From Dickeya chrysanthemi NCPPB 402 (GTDB lineage Bacteria; Pseudomonadota; Gammaproteobacteria; Enterobacterales; Enterobacteriaceae), in assembly GCF_000406105.1 (NCBI RefSeq), contig NZ_CM001974.1:171050-235049 (forward strand): DNA of 64,000 nt, read 5' to 3'. Numbering within the stretch: the first letter of the stretch is position 1; each line of letters begins with the position of its first letter. A model generated the notes under the pieces. The model searched no databases and had not been told where the DNA came from. It saw only the letters and a list, made by a program, of their open reading frames with translations. A program made the translations under genes and the position numbers. Below, in pieces: positions 1 to 8,930 of this stretch.

Positions 1-6
1 CTATTT

Positions 7-82
7 AGGGGCGTAGTTCAATTGGTAGAGCACCGGTCTCCAAAACCGGGTGTTGGGAGTTCGAGCCTCTCCGCCCCTGCCA
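7..82 (+). tRNA. trpT: tRNA-Trp (CCA anticodon)
   Basis: A 76-nt cloverleaf with a paired AGGGGCG/CGCCCCT acceptor stem, a CTCCAAA anticodon loop (anticodon CCA), a TTCGAGC T-loop and an encoded 3' CCA. In enterobacteria trpT ends an rRNA operon just before hdfR, which is the next gene here, so the window probably opens at the distal end of an rrn operon. Confidence 0.97.
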
Positions 83-90
83 AACAAATT

Positions 91-123
91 AAACCCTTCA
101 TGGTAACGTGAAGGGTTTTTTTT
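91..123 (+). terminator. Rho-independent terminator after trpT
   Basis: A perfect 10-bp stem (AAACCCTTCA / TGAAGGGTTT) with an 8-nt loop runs into eight T residues. It starts 8 bp after the tRNA and would end the upstream rRNA/tRNA transcript. Confidence 0.93.
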
Positions 124-207
124 CGTCCATTGATTTTCATTCCACCTATTCCCATTTGGGCGCACATGCCAACAATACCTTGTCAGGCAGCATAAATAGC
201 TGATCTA

Positions 208-326
208 TTTTCAGTAAGATCAGTACTGAAATATAAGATCCCTGTGTGTTTTATGATGGTACCGGTTTTTGTGGGGATGTTAGGGTTATCGATCTTCCGA
301 AAGTCCGTAGGACTTTCAGGTAGATC
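208..326. other. Noncoding stretch with two hairpins between trpT and hdfR
   Basis: Two inverted repeats are visible: TTTCAGTA/TACTGAAA at 208-231, flanked by GATC sequences, and a longer imperfect one at about 290-326 (GATCT..GAAAGTCC / GGACTTTC..AGATC). The second lies just past the leftward hdfR gene and may be its terminator, although it has no clear T-run on that strand. No gene is seen here. Confidence 0.4.
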
Positions 327-342
327 GTTGAGCGCATCAACG

Positions 343-1170
343 TTAAGAGGCTATGTTGAGGGGAGTTTTCAGTAACTGTTTAATCAATTCCTGTTGATCG
401 CTATTTTCAAGCCAGACAGCATAGCAGGGCCGGACTATCGTGTTAGCTTCAGAAATTAAGAGGAGCTCGGGATAATGCTGTGACCATTCGCTGGGGAGAA
501 ACGCACAACCACCAATAGAAGACATCAATTGGCGCGTCAGGTGTGCGGAGGATGTTGTGAGCGATGGTGCCTGATCACTCGGTAGCCAAGGTGTTTCATG
601 CTGGTGAAAGTCTGCCCCCCACTCCAGTCTGATATAGGGTCTTTCTTCGGTTAGTGTGTTGTTGGCTGACGCGAATAAAGACAAAGAAAAGTTTCCTAAT
701 AACTGACAGGAAAGTTCGTCCATCTTCGGTGATTCTGTGGTTATCAGTAAATCCAGTTGACGCTCATGCAGTTGCTTAATCAGCGTTTGCCGCAACGCGA
801 TTCTTGCTTCTAGCTGCAATAGCGGCCGTTGCTGATAGAGTTCATTTAACCAAGGGGTCAGAAATGCTTCCCATAGCGAAGCTGTAGCACCTATAGATAG
901 CTGACTATGCTGCTGAGAGCGTGCGACTTCTTTCTTGGCAATTTGCCAGGTACCAATGAGGCTTTCAGCATAGGGCAGCAGGCGTTCACCTGCAGGCGTC
1001 AGGCGAATATTGTTGCGGTGCCGAGTGAACAGATTGGCGCCCAATTGATTTTCTAACTGTCTGATGCGGAAACTCACTGCTGATTGTGTCAAATACAATG
1101 ATTCGGCCGCCCGGCCGAAGTGTCTGGTCCGGCTGACTTCCAGAAAGGTTTTCAGTAAGTCGGTATCCAT
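343..1170 (-). CDS. hdfR: LysR-family transcriptional regulator HdfR
   Basis: A LysR-type DNA-binding regulator of 275 residues. The N-terminal winged helix-turn-helix (about residues 1-60: [19 protein letters not shown], then a [13 protein letters not shown] recognition helix) is followed by a substrate-binding-like effector domain. HdfR was named as an H-NS-dependent repressor of the flagellar master operon flhDC. The open frame extends 20 residues further upstream, but family members start at MDTDLLKTF, so that start was chosen. It is divergent from maoP with about 120 bp between them, the conserved enterobacterial arrangement. The effector is not evident from the sequence. Confidence 0.9.
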   Translation of the reverse strand: MDTDLLKTFLEVSRTRHFGRAAESLYLTQSAVSFRIRQLENQLGANLFTRHRNNIRLTPAGERLLPYAESLIGTWQIAKKEVARSQQHSQLSIGATASLWEAFLTPWLNELYQQRPLLQLEARIALRQTLIKQLHERQLDLLITTESPKMDELSCQLLGNFSLSLFASANNTLTEERPYIRLEWGADFHQHETPWLPSDQAPSLTTSSAHLTRQLMSSIGGCAFLPSEWSQHYPELLLISEANTIVRPCYAVWLENSDQQELIKQLLKTPLNIAS

Positions 1171-1290
1171 GCTTTTCTCCAAAAATTTTTTGTCGTCATG
1201 ATTTAAATGTTTTGTTTTACAGGAAGTCAAGCCTATCTAATACTCCGCGCCATAAACGGCACGACCATATGAGAATTAGGAGCGTGTAAG

Positions 1291-1629
1291 ATGGCGGAAA
1301 GCTTCTCAACAACTAGTCGTTTTTTTGATAACAGATTTTATCCACGTGGTTTTTCCAGGCATGGTGACTTTACGATTAAAGAAGCTCAACTGCTGGAGCG
1401 TTATGGACATGCATTTAACGAACTTGATTCGGGTAAGCGCCATCCGGTGACGGAAGAAGAAACCCAGTTTGTTGCTGTATGCCGTGGTGAGCGTGCTGCA
1501 CAGACCGAATTGGAAAAAATCTGGGCGAAGTATACCAGTCGTATTCGTCGTCCCAAACGCTTCCACACGCTGTCTGGCGGCAAGCCGCAAATGGACGCTG
1601 TGGAAGAATACACGGAAAGCGATGATTAA
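1291..1629 (+). CDS. maoP: Macrodomain Ori organization protein MaoP
   Basis: A 112-residue basic protein recognised as MaoP (formerly YifE). With the nearby cis site maoS it organises the Ori macrodomain of the enterobacterial chromosome. The whole protein is one conserved domain with the typical start [14 protein letters not shown], a central [13 protein letters not shown] segment and a basic [15 protein letters not shown] stretch. The position beside and divergent from hdfR is the standard one. An AGGAGCG-like ribosome binding site lies just before the ATG. The maoS site would be expected in the hdfR-maoP intergenic region but was not pinpointed. Confidence 0.93.
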   Translation: MAESFSTTSRFFDNRFYPRGFSRHGDFTIKEAQLLERYGHAFNELDSGKRHPVTEEETQFVAVCRGERAAQTELEKIWAKYTSRIRRPKRFHTLSGGKPQMDAVEEYTESDD

Positions 1630-1633
1630 TCTG

Positions 1634-1656
1634 AATGGGGCTCCGGCCCCATTTTC
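1634..1656 (+). terminator. Terminator between convergent maoP and comM
   Basis: Perfect 8-bp stem AATGGGGC/GCCCCATT with a TCCG loop, followed by TTTT. It begins 5 bp after the maoP stop; comM ends on the other strand at 1692, so the hairpin may serve both genes. Confidence 0.75.
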
Positions 1657-1691
1657 ATATCTGCTGTTAGTTACCGAAGATAAACGTAGAT

Positions 1692-3218
1692 TCATGCCAG
1701 ACTTTTATGTAACTGAATTAATAGACGGTCCATGCTGCGGTAACTGAGTGCTTCGGATAAATGAGCTCGACGTATCTGCTCTTCTCCTCCTAGATCAGCA
1801 ATCGTACGTGAGACTTTTAGTATGCGGTGCCAGGCCCTGACTGATAGTCCCAGTTTACTCATCACCTCTTCCAGATAGGCGGCATCTTCACTCTTTAGTC
1901 TACAGTGGCTGGCGATATCATCCGATTTCATCTGTGCGTTGATTCTGCCGACGCGGTCCAGTTGTCGTTTTCTGGCCTCAAAAACCCGTTCCCTTACGGT
2001 CGCGCTATCTTCACCGATACGTGTTTGCTGTTGAAGAATACCCGGCGGCAGCAATGGCACCTCGATAGATAAATCAAAACGATCCAGAAATGGGCCCGAA
2101 AGCCGGTTGAGATAACGCAGGATTTGTTGTGCTGGCATGCGGTTGTGGATGCCCTGATAGTGGCCTGATGGGCTGGGATTCATGGCTGCGACTAACTGAA
2201 AACGCGCAGGATAACAGACCTTGGCACGGGTGCGGGAAATCACTATCTCGCCGGACTCCAGTGGTTCACGCAGCGAATCCAGCACTCGCCGTTCAAATTC
2301 CGGCAGTTCATCCAGAAATAATACGCCGTTATGTGCCAGAGATATTTCACCTGGTTTGGGCAGCGCCCCTCCACCGACCAGCGCCGTAATAGAGGCGGTA
2401 TGATGAGGGGAACGGAACGGCCGTTTACGCCACTGTGAAAGGCCTGACTGAATATCAATCAGGCTATTAATGGCGGCGCTCTCCAACGCTTCGTCGTCGT
2501 TAAGCTCAGGCAACAAACCGGATAAACGGCTGGCCAGCATGGTTTTACCGGTTCCCGGTGGGCCGAGTAATAGCAGATTATGTCCGCCTGCGGCGGCAAT
2601 CTCCAACGCACGTTTCGCTTGTTCCTGCCCTATTATCTCTTTCAAATCCGGTGCTGGCGTGTGGGCTGGCGCGTTGTAGGCGATGTTATCGCCACGCAGT
2701 AGGGTGGCTTCACCTTGCAGAAAAGCGCAAACTTGCAATAGATGATTAGCGAGAAAGGTATCTCCATGAGGAACCAGTGTCATCTCCATTTTATTGTCTT
2801 CCGGAAGAATCAGGCTCCGGCCTACTTTCTGCGCTTCCAGTGCTGCTGGAATTGCGCCATGAACGCCTCTTAGGCTACCTGACAGCCCGAGTTCGCCGAG
2901 GAATTCATATTGTGCCAGCTTTTCGCCGGCAATCTGTTCTGACGCCGCCAGAATAGCCAACGCGATGGGAAGATCATAGCGCCCTCCCTCTTTAGGTAGA
3001 TCCGCCGGTGCCAGATTGACGGTAATTCGTTTGGCTGGAAAGGTAAAACCGCAGTTGATCAATGCACTGCGTACCCGATCTCGGGCCTCTTTAACCGTCG
3101 TTTCTGGTAGGCCGACCAGCGTCAGTGCCGGTAGGCCGTTACTGATATGCACTTCAATCGAGACTTCCGGTGCCTGCATGCCGATAGTGGCTCGCGTATA
3201 GGTCACTGCCAATGTCAT
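1692..3218 (-). CDS. comM: ComM/YifB family Mg-chelatase-like AAA+ ATPase
   Basis: A 508-residue protein of the ComM (YifB) family. ComM is a hexameric AAA+ helicase that drives branch migration during natural transformation; its role in enterobacteria that are not known to be competent is less clear. An N-terminal ChlI-like domain (GLPETTVKEARDRVRSAL, NLAPADLPKEGGRYDLPIA) precedes a Walker A motif GPPGTGKT at about residues 219-226, then the LFLDELPEF Walker B and a C-terminal Mg-chelatase domain. It is full length and convergent with maoP. The region upstream holds only a transporter remnant. Confidence 0.93.
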   Translation of the reverse strand: MTLAVTYTRATIGMQAPEVSIEVHISNGLPALTLVGLPETTVKEARDRVRSALINCGFTFPAKRITVNLAPADLPKEGGRYDLPIALAILAASEQIAGEKLAQYEFLGELGLSGSLRGVHGAIPAALEAQKVGRSLILPEDNKMEMTLVPHGDTFLANHLLQVCAFLQGEATLLRGDNIAYNAPAHTPAPDLKEIIGQEQAKRALEIAAAGGHNLLLLGPPGTGKTMLASRLSGLLPELNDDEALESAAINSLIDIQSGLSQWRKRPFRSPHHTASITALVGGGALPKPGEISLAHNGVLFLDELPEFERRVLDSLREPLESGEIVISRTRAKVCYPARFQLVAAMNPSPSGHYQGIHNRMPAQQILRYLNRLSGPFLDRFDLSIEVPLLPPGILQQQTRIGEDSATVRERVFEARKRQLDRVGRINAQMKSDDIASHCRLKSEDAAYLEEVMSKLGLSVRAWHRILKVSRTIADLGGEEQIRRAHLSEALSYRSMDRLLIQLHKSLA

Positions 3219-3481
3219 GACTCATTCCTCCCTGTAGCGTGGGCATCATGCCTGTTCGAGAGTTTTGCCACACGGCGGAGATGGTCATTTTGTGAGACGT
3301 TGTCATAAAACAATCTGCTCTTTCAGATGGGATTCATAAAATTGTGTGTGCCCTTCCGTTCGTTGTTGAGGGAATGTTACAAGGAGACTGTGTTCGCAAC
3401 AGATTTATGCCGGGCACAGCATTGCCTGCCGTTCAGCCTGCTAATGACATGTTATTGTCTTTATTATCAGGATTAAAAATT

Positions 3482-3746
3482 ATGTTCGGTTGGACTTCCC
3501 AGCAGCGTAATGCCGCGATTGCCAGCTTTTTGAGCTGGGCGCTGGATGCATTCAATTTCTTCATTCTGGTTTTCCTGCTTAGTGAACTTGCCCAGGCCTT
3601 TCGTCAGCATGGCGCAGATTTCGCTGGCTATGGCGGCGGTGGCCGGTATAGTCGCCATCGTGATCGCGGCGTCGGCGGCATTTGCCGATAGCGGTTGGCT
3701 GACAAAAAAACCAACCTGGATATGTCGTAGATTAGTAACTGAATAA
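3482..3746 (+). pseudogene. Remnant of an MFS transporter gene
   Basis: The frame from 3482 reads MFGWTSQQRNAAIASFLSW, then LDAFNFFILVFLLSELAQAF. This resembles the first membrane helix of MFS carboxylate/sugar permeases (typical family start: R-N-A-x-x-A-S-F-L-G-W-x-L-D-A-F-D-F-F). After about residue 39 similarity jumps to the +1 frame (VSMAQISLAM, then a hydrophobic AVAGIVAIVIAASAAFADSG), which looks like the last helix and tail of such a protein. A full MFS protein has about 400 residues, so most of the gene has been lost by internal deletion plus a frameshift near 3600. The whole 3219-3874 stretch holds no intact gene except that ilvL follows it. Confidence 0.55.
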
Positions 3747-3792
3747 TAAGTTTTTTTGTGATGTTGCTCGGTTTGTTGACCCGATAATCACG

Positions 3793-3833
3793 GAAAAAAA
3801 GAGTTGTCACAGTACGGCTTACTGTGATAACTC
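3793..3833 (-). terminator. Strong hairpin with T-tract on the minus strand, upstream of ilvL
   Basis: Fourteen-base arms (3801-3814 and 3820-3833, one mismatch) around a 5-nt loop. On the minus strand the stem is followed by seven T residues, the form of an intrinsic terminator for leftward transcription. No leftward gene lies directly upstream of it (ilvL points the other way), so it either stops antisense transcription from the ilv promoter region, belongs to a lost gene, or is an operator palindrome. It ends 41 bp before the ilvL start. Confidence 0.6.
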
Positions 3834-3874
3834 TGTAGGTATTCGTTCGACAATAGATTAATGAACAACCTGAA

Positions 3875-3973
3875 ATGAAAGCCTTCAACCTGGTGATTAG
3901 CCTAGTCGTGATTAGCGTGGTGGTGATTATTATCCCACCGTGCGGGGCAGCACTTGGACGAAGAATGGCTTAA
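3875..3973 (+). CDS. ilvL: ilvGMEDA operon leader peptide
   Basis: A 32-residue leader peptide, MKAFNLVISLVVISVVVIII followed by PPCGAALGRRMA. Fourteen of 32 residues are Ile, Val or Leu, and the PPCGAALGR tail matches the E. coli IlvL leader. Ribosome stalling at the Ile/Val/Leu codons when charged tRNAs are scarce would favour the antiterminator and allow transcription of ilvG. It is followed after about 20 nt by the attenuator hairpin. It is shorter than usual annotation cut-offs. Confidence 0.95.
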   Translation: MKAFNLVISLVVISVVVIIIPPCGAALGRRMA

Positions 3974-3994
3974 AAATCAAGGCCGAATTCAAGA

Positions 3995-4027
3995 AAACCC
4001 CCGCACCGAAAGGTCGGGGGTTTTTTT
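3995..4027 (+). terminator. Attenuator terminator of the ilvGMEDA operon
   Basis: Stem AACCCCCG..ACC / GGT.CGGGGGTT with a GAAA loop, followed by seven T residues, just after ilvL and 85 bp before ilvG. Placement and shape are those of the ilv attenuator. Confidence 0.9.
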
Positions 4028-4112
4028 ATGGGCCGGTAATGGCAATAAGGGAGCAAAACATGCCGAGTAGCATAAAATCCTGGTTTCCTCAGGCAGAGTC
4101 GGGGAAATAACT

Positions 4113-5759
4113 ATGAATGGTGCACAGTGGGTGGTACAAGCGTTGCGGGCGCAGGGAGTGGAGACCGTATTCGGTTATCCTGGTGGTGCAATCATGCCGG
4201 TCTATGATGCGTTGTATGACGGTGGCGTGGAACACCTGCTCTGCCGTCATGAGCAGGGGGCTGCCATGGCCGCCATCGGTTATGCTCGTTCTACCGGCAA
4301 GGTCGGGGTTTGCATCGCGACATCCGGCCCCGGCGCGACCAACCTGATTACCGGTCTGGCGGATGCCTTGCTGGATTCCGTTCCCATTGTGGCGATTACC
4401 GGGCAGGTTGGCTCCGCGTTGATCGGAACCGATGCGTTCCAGGAAATCGATGTACTCGGCCTGTCGCTGGCTTGTACCAAACATAGTTTTCTGGTTGAGT
4501 CTATCGACTCATTACCGGAAATCATGGCGGAAGCGTTTGCCGTGGCGCGTAGTGGGCGTCCCGGCCCGGTATTGATCGACATTCCCAAGGATATCCAACT
4601 GGCTGAGGGGGATTTCTCTCCCTGTTTTATGCCGGTGGATGATGCCATGCCTTTTTCGATCCAGCAGGTCACAGAAGCGCGGGCGATGCTGGCGCAGGCG
4701 AAAAAACCGGTGCTGTACATCGGTGGCGGGGTAGGTATGGCGCAGGCGGTTCCGGCGCTGCGCACCTTTATCGAGACGACCCATATTCCCGCAGTGGCGA
4801 CCCTGAAAGGGTTGGGTGCGGTGGAGAAAGACTATCCTTACTATCTCGGCATGATCGGTATGCACGGCACCCGTGCGGCTAACCTGATGGTACAGGAATG
4901 CGATTTATTGGTTGCCGTTGGCGCGCGCTTTGATGACCGCGTGACCGGCAAGCTGAGCGCGTTTGCGCCCCATGCCAGTGTAATCCACATGGATATCGAC
5001 CCGGCGGAACTGAACAAACTGCGTCAGGCGCACGTGGCGTTGCGCGGTGATCTGAATCAGTTGCTGCCGGCGCTGCAACAGCCGCTGAATATCGCCGACT
5101 GGCGTCAGCAGGCCGCGATGATGAGAGCCGAATATGAATGGCGCTATGACCACCCAGGCGAGGCTATTTACGCTCCGGCGCTGCTCCGTACCTTGGCGGA
5201 TCGTATGCCGGCTGAGACGGTGATCACCACCGATGTCGGCCAGCACCAAATGTGGGCCGCTCAGCATATGCACTTCACCCGCCCGGAAAATTTCATCACC
5301 TCAAGTGGGCTGGGCACCATGGGATTTGGCGTGCCGGCAGCGGTTGGCGCACAGGTGGCGCGTCCTGACGATACTGTAATCTGTATTTCCGGTGACGGCT
5401 CTTTCATGATGAATGTGCAGGAGCTCGGCACCATCAAACGAAAACGTCTGCCGCTGAAGATAGTCTTGCTGGACAATCAGCGGCTGGGTATGGTTCGACA
5501 ATGGCAGCAACTGTTTTTCGACGAACGCTACAGTGAAACCAACCTCTCCGATAACCCCGATTTCCTGATGCTGGCCAGCGCCTTCGGCATTCCCGGCCGG
5601 CAAATCACCCGTAAAGACCAGATTGACTCCGCCCTGGATGCGCTGCTGAACAGCGAAGGCCCTTATCTGCTGCATGTTTCCATCGACGAGAATGAGAATG
5701 TCTGGCCGCTGGTGCCACCCGGTGCCGGTAATGAAACCATGTTGGATAAGACAGAATAG
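4113..5759 (+). CDS. ilvG: Acetolactate synthase II, large catalytic subunit
   Basis: A 548-residue thiamine-diphosphate enzyme that condenses two pyruvates to acetolactate, or pyruvate with 2-ketobutyrate to acetohydroxybutyrate: the first common step of valine, leucine and isoleucine synthesis. The N-terminal TPP domain carries the [15 protein letters not shown] segment, and the [11 protein letters not shown]/Mg motif is near residue 427. The frame is intact throughout, unlike E. coli K-12, where ilvG carries a frameshift. It is the first structural gene after the ilvL attenuator, and its small subunit IlvM follows 35 bp later. Confidence 0.97.
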   Translation: MNGAQWVVQALRAQGVETVFGYPGGAIMPVYDALYDGGVEHLLCRHEQGAAMAAIGYARSTGKVGVCIATSGPGATNLITGLADALLDSVPIVAITGQVGSALIGTDAFQEIDVLGLSLACTKHSFLVESIDSLPEIMAEAFAVARSGRPGPVLIDIPKDIQLAEGDFSPCFMPVDDAMPFSIQQVTEARAMLAQAKKPVLYIGGGVGMAQAVPALRTFIETTHIPAVATLKGLGAVEKDYPYYLGMIGMHGTRAANLMVQECDLLVAVGARFDDRVTGKLSAFAPHASVIHMDIDPAELNKLRQAHVALRGDLNQLLPALQQPLNIADWRQQAAMMRAEYEWRYDHPGEAIYAPALLRTLADRMPAETVITTDVGQHQMWAAQHMHFTRPENFITSSGLGTMGFGVPAAVGAQVARPDDTVICISGDGSFMMNVQELGTIKRKRLPLKIVLLDNQRLGMVRQWQQLFFDERYSETNLSDNPDFLMLASAFGIPGRQITRKDQIDSALDALLNSEGPYLLHVSIDENENVWPLVPPGAGNETMLDKTE

Positions 5760-5794
5760 TTCGATAACACAGAATAATGGCAGGAGACGTTCCC

Positions 5795-6052
5795 ATGACA
5801 CATCATCAGCTTTCCATTCAGGCCCGCTATCGCCCTGAAGTTCTGGAGCGTGTATTGCGCGTGGCCCGCCACCGCGGCTTTCAGGTGTGCGCCATGAATA
5901 TGACGCAGGCGAACAGTGACGATCAGGTACAAATTGACATGACGGTTGCCAGTCACAGACCGGTGGATTTATTGTCAACCCAATTAAGCAAACTGCTGGA
6001 CATCGCCTGTGTGGAGATCCAGCCGCTCACATCACAACAAATACGTGCCTGA
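5795..6052 (+). CDS. ilvM: Acetolactate synthase II, small regulatory subunit
   Basis: An 85-residue ACT-domain subunit that partners IlvG and is needed for full activity. The sequence shows the family pattern ARYRPEVLERVLRVARHRGF, then VCAMNM and a C-terminal TSQQIRA identical to E. coli IlvM. The open frame begins six codons earlier at 5777, but an AGGAG lies between the two ATGs and is correctly spaced for 5795, and family members start with M-x-x-H-Q. ilvE follows 23 bp downstream. Confidence 0.95.
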   Translation: MTHHQLSIQARYRPEVLERVLRVARHRGFQVCAMNMTQANSDDQVQIDMTVASHRPVDLLSTQLSKLLDIACVEIQPLTSQQIRA

Positions 6053-6075
6053 CGGCATCGGTAAGGAAAGCAATA

Positions 6076-7002
6076 ATGACGAAGAAAGCAGACTATATTT
6101 GGTTCAATGGCGAGATGGTTCCCTGGGCGGACGCCAAAGTACATGTGATGTCCCACGCTTTGCACTACGGTACGTCGGTGTTTGAAGGGGTACGTTGCTA
6201 CAGTTCCCATAAGGGTCCGGTGGTGTTTCGTCACCGTGAACACATGCAGCGTCTGCATGATTCAGCCAAAATTTACCGTATGCCGATCTCCTACAGCGTT
6301 GATGAGCTGATGGACGCCTGCCGAGAAACACTGCGTCGCAATAATCTGACCAGCGCTTATATCCGTCCGCTGGTATTTGTCGGCGATGTCGGCATGGGGG
6401 TTAACCCGCCGGCCGGCTACAATACCGATGTAATTATCGCCGCGTTCCCGTGGGGTGCGTATCTGGGTGAAGAGGCGCTGGATCAGGGCATCGACGCTAT
6501 GGTGTCGTCCTGGAATCGTGTTGCAGCCAATACCATTCCGACCGCGGCCAAAGCAGGCGGTAATTATCTGTCTTCCTTGTTGGTGGGCAGCGAAGCGCGT
6601 CGTCATGGTTATCAGGAAGGGATCGCGCTGGATGTGAATGGTTATGTCTCCGAAGGCGCAGGCGAAAACCTGTTTGAAGTAAAAGAAGGCGTGATTTTCA
6701 CCCCGCCGTTTACTTCCGCCGCGCTGCCGGGCATTACCCGCGATGCCATCATCAAGCTGGCAAAAGACAAAGGCTTTGAAGTGCGTGAACAAGTGCTGTC
6801 GCGCGAATCATTGTATCTGGCGGATGAAGTATTCATGTCCGGCACCGCGGCGGAAATCACCCCGGTTCGCAGCGTGGACGGCATTCAGGTCGGCATCGGC
6901 AAGTGCGGTCCGGTCACCAAACAGTTACAACAGGCGTTCTTTGGCCTGTTCACTGGTGAGACGGAAGACAAATGGGGCTGGCTGGACCCGGTAAACCGTT
7001 AA
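6076..7002 (+). CDS. ilvE: Branched-chain amino acid aminotransferase
   Basis: A 308-residue class IV PLP aminotransferase that catalyses the last step of valine, leucine and isoleucine formation, with glutamate as amino donor. The PLP lysine is K159 in the TAAKAGGNYLSSLL segment; other landmarks are VFEGVRCY near the N-terminus and VSEGAGENLFEV in the second domain. A well-placed AAGGAAA precedes the ATG. It sits between ilvM and ilvD in the usual order. Confidence 0.97.
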   Translation: MTKKADYIWFNGEMVPWADAKVHVMSHALHYGTSVFEGVRCYSSHKGPVVFRHREHMQRLHDSAKIYRMPISYSVDELMDACRETLRRNNLTSAYIRPLVFVGDVGMGVNPPAGYNTDVIIAAFPWGAYLGEEALDQGIDAMVSSWNRVAANTIPTAAKAGGNYLSSLLVGSEARRHGYQEGIALDVNGYVSEGAGENLFEVKEGVIFTPPFTSAALPGITRDAIIKLAKDKGFEVREQVLSRESLYLADEVFMSGTAAEITPVRSVDGIQVGIGKCGPVTKQLQQAFFGLFTGETEDKWGWLDPVNR

Positions 7003-7024
7003 TCGATCAATATCAGACTTTTTT

Positions 7025-7045
7025 CCGGTGGCGTGCCGCCACCGG
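7025..7045 (+). other. Hairpin in the ilvE-ilvD spacer
   Basis: Eight-bp perfect stem CCGGTGGC/GCCACCGG with a 5-nt loop, preceded rather than followed by a T-run. It could stabilise or process the operon mRNA; as a forward terminator it lacks the T-tract. Confidence 0.5.
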
Positions 7046-7074
7046 CTACCCGTTTAAACTGGAGTAATCAGAGT

Positions 7075-8925
7075 ATGCCTAAGTACCGTTCAGCCACTAC
7101 CACGCATGGTCGTAATATGGCTGGAGCGCGAGCCCTGTGGCGCGCCACAGGGATGACCGACGCCGATTTCGGCAAGCCCATCATCGCCGTGGTGAACTCG
7201 TTCACACAATTCGTACCTGGACACGTTCACCTGCGCGATCTGGGTAAACTGGTCGCCGAGCAGATTGAAGCCGCCGGCGGCGTCGCTAAAGAATTCAATA
7301 CCATCGCGGTGGATGACGGCATCGCCATGGGGCATGGCGGTATGCTCTATTCCCTGCCGTCCCGCGAGCTGATCGCCGACTCGGTGGAGTACATGGTCAA
7401 CGCGCACTGCGCGGACGCCATGGTGTGCATCTCCAACTGCGACAAGATAACCCCAGGGATGCTGATGGCGTCGCTGCGCCTGAATATTCCGGTGATTTTC
7501 GTCTCCGGCGGTCCGATGGAAGCCGGGAAGACCAAACTCTCCAATCAGCTCATCAAGCTGGATCTGGTGGATGCCATGATTCAGGGCGCCAACCCGAACG
7601 TCAGCGATGCCGACAGCGATCAGATTGAGCGCTCCGCCTGCCCGACCTGCGGTTCCTGTTCCGGCATGTTCACCGCCAACTCCATGAACTGCCTGACCGA
7701 AGCGCTGGGCTTGTCCCAACCGGGCAACGGCTCGCTGCTGGCGACCCACGCCGACCGCAAACAGCTGTTCCTCAACGCGGGCAAACGCATCGTTGAACTG
7801 ACCAAGCGTTACTACGAGCAGGATGACGCCAGCGCGTTGCCGCGCAATATCGCCACCAAGGCGGCGTTTGAAAATGCCATGACGCTGGACATCGCCATGG
7901 GTGGATCCACCAACACCGTGCTGCACCTGCTGGCGTCGGCGCAGGAAGCGGAAGTGGACTTCACCATGGACGACATCGATCGCCTGTCGCGCAAAGTACC
8001 GCAATTGTGCAAGGTGGCGCCGAGCACCCAGAAATACCACATGGAAGATGTGCACCGCGCCGGCGGCGTCATCGGCATTCTGGGCGAGCTGGATCGCGCC
8101 GGCCTGCTGAACAAGAACGTGAAAAACGTACTGGGCCTGACCCTGCCGGAAACGCTGGCTGCCTATGACGTTATGTTGACGCAGGATGAAGCGGTGAAAA
8201 AAATGTTTGCCGCCGGCCCGGCGGGCATTCGCACCACGCAGGCGTTCTCGCAGGACTGCCGCTGGGAGTCGCTGGATACCGATCGTCAGGAAGGCTGCAT
8301 CCGCTCTCGCGAACATGCTTACAGTCAGGATGGCGGTCTGGCTGTGTTGTACGGCAATCTGGCGCAAGACGGCTGTATCGTGAAAACGGCCGGCGTAGAC
8401 GAAGGCAGCCTGGTGTTTCGCGGGCCAGCCAAGGTCTATGAAAGCCAGGATGACGCGGTAGACGCGATTCTGGGCGGCCGCGTGCAGGCCGGCGACGTGG
8501 TGGTGATTCGCTACGAAGGCCCGAAAGGCGGCCCCGGCATGCAGGAAATGCTCTATCCGACCAGCTTCCTGAAGTCGATGGGGTTGGGCAAAGCCTGTGC
8601 GCTGATCACCGATGGCCGCTTCTCCGGCGGCACCTCTGGTTTGTCTATCGGCCATGCGTCGCCGGAAGCGGCCAATGGCGGAACTATCGGTCTGGTACAG
8701 GATGGCGACATGATTGCTATCGACATTCCTAAACGCAGCATCGCGCTGGACGTGAGCGACGACGAGCTGGCCCGTCGTCGCGAGCAGGAACTGGCGCGCG
8801 GCGATGCCGCCTGGACGCCGAAAAACCGTAATCGTCAGGTTTCCTTTGCGCTGCGCGCTTACGCCAGCCTGGCTACCAGCGCCGACAAAGGCGCGGTCCG
8901 AGACAAGAGCAAGCTGGGAGGCTAA
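7075..8925 (+). CDS. ilvD: Dihydroxy-acid dehydratase
   Basis: A 616-residue iron-sulfur dehydratase that converts 2,3-dihydroxy-isovalerate and 2,3-dihydroxy-3-methylvalerate to the 2-keto acids used by IlvE. Cluster cysteines are visible at C122 ([12 protein letters not shown]) and C195 in the [12 protein letters not shown] motif. The start [17 protein letters not shown] was chosen because it matches family length and follows an ACTGGAG ribosome binding site; the frame extends 14 codons upstream without support. ilvA follows after only 5 bp. Confidence 0.97.
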   Translation: MPKYRSATTTHGRNMAGARALWRATGMTDADFGKPIIAVVNSFTQFVPGHVHLRDLGKLVAEQIEAAGGVAKEFNTIAVDDGIAMGHGGMLYSLPSRELIADSVEYMVNAHCADAMVCISNCDKITPGMLMASLRLNIPVIFVSGGPMEAGKTKLSNQLIKLDLVDAMIQGANPNVSDADSDQIERSACPTCGSCSGMFTANSMNCLTEALGLSQPGNGSLLATHADRKQLFLNAGKRIVELTKRYYEQDDASALPRNIATKAAFENAMTLDIAMGGSTNTVLHLLASAQEAEVDFTMDDIDRLSRKVPQLCKVAPSTQKYHMEDVHRAGGVIGILGELDRAGLLNKNVKNVLGLTLPETLAAYDVMLTQDEAVKKMFAAGPAGIRTTQAFSQDCRWESLDTDRQEGCIRSREHAYSQDGGLAVLYGNLAQDGCIVKTAGVDEGSLVFRGPAKVYESQDDAVDAILGGRVQAGDVVVIRYEGPKGGPGMQEMLYPTSFLKSMGLGKACALITDGRFSGGTSGLSIGHASPEAANGGTIGLVQDGDMIAIDIPKRSIALDVSDDELARRREQELARGDAAWTPKNRNRQVSFALRAYASLATSADKGAVRDKSKLGG

Positions 8926-8930
8926 ACGCC

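Noticed and set aside
3275..3310. CRP or CRP-S competence site before comM
   Set aside because: TGTGAGACGTTGTCAT has the wrong spacing and arms; no convincing match.
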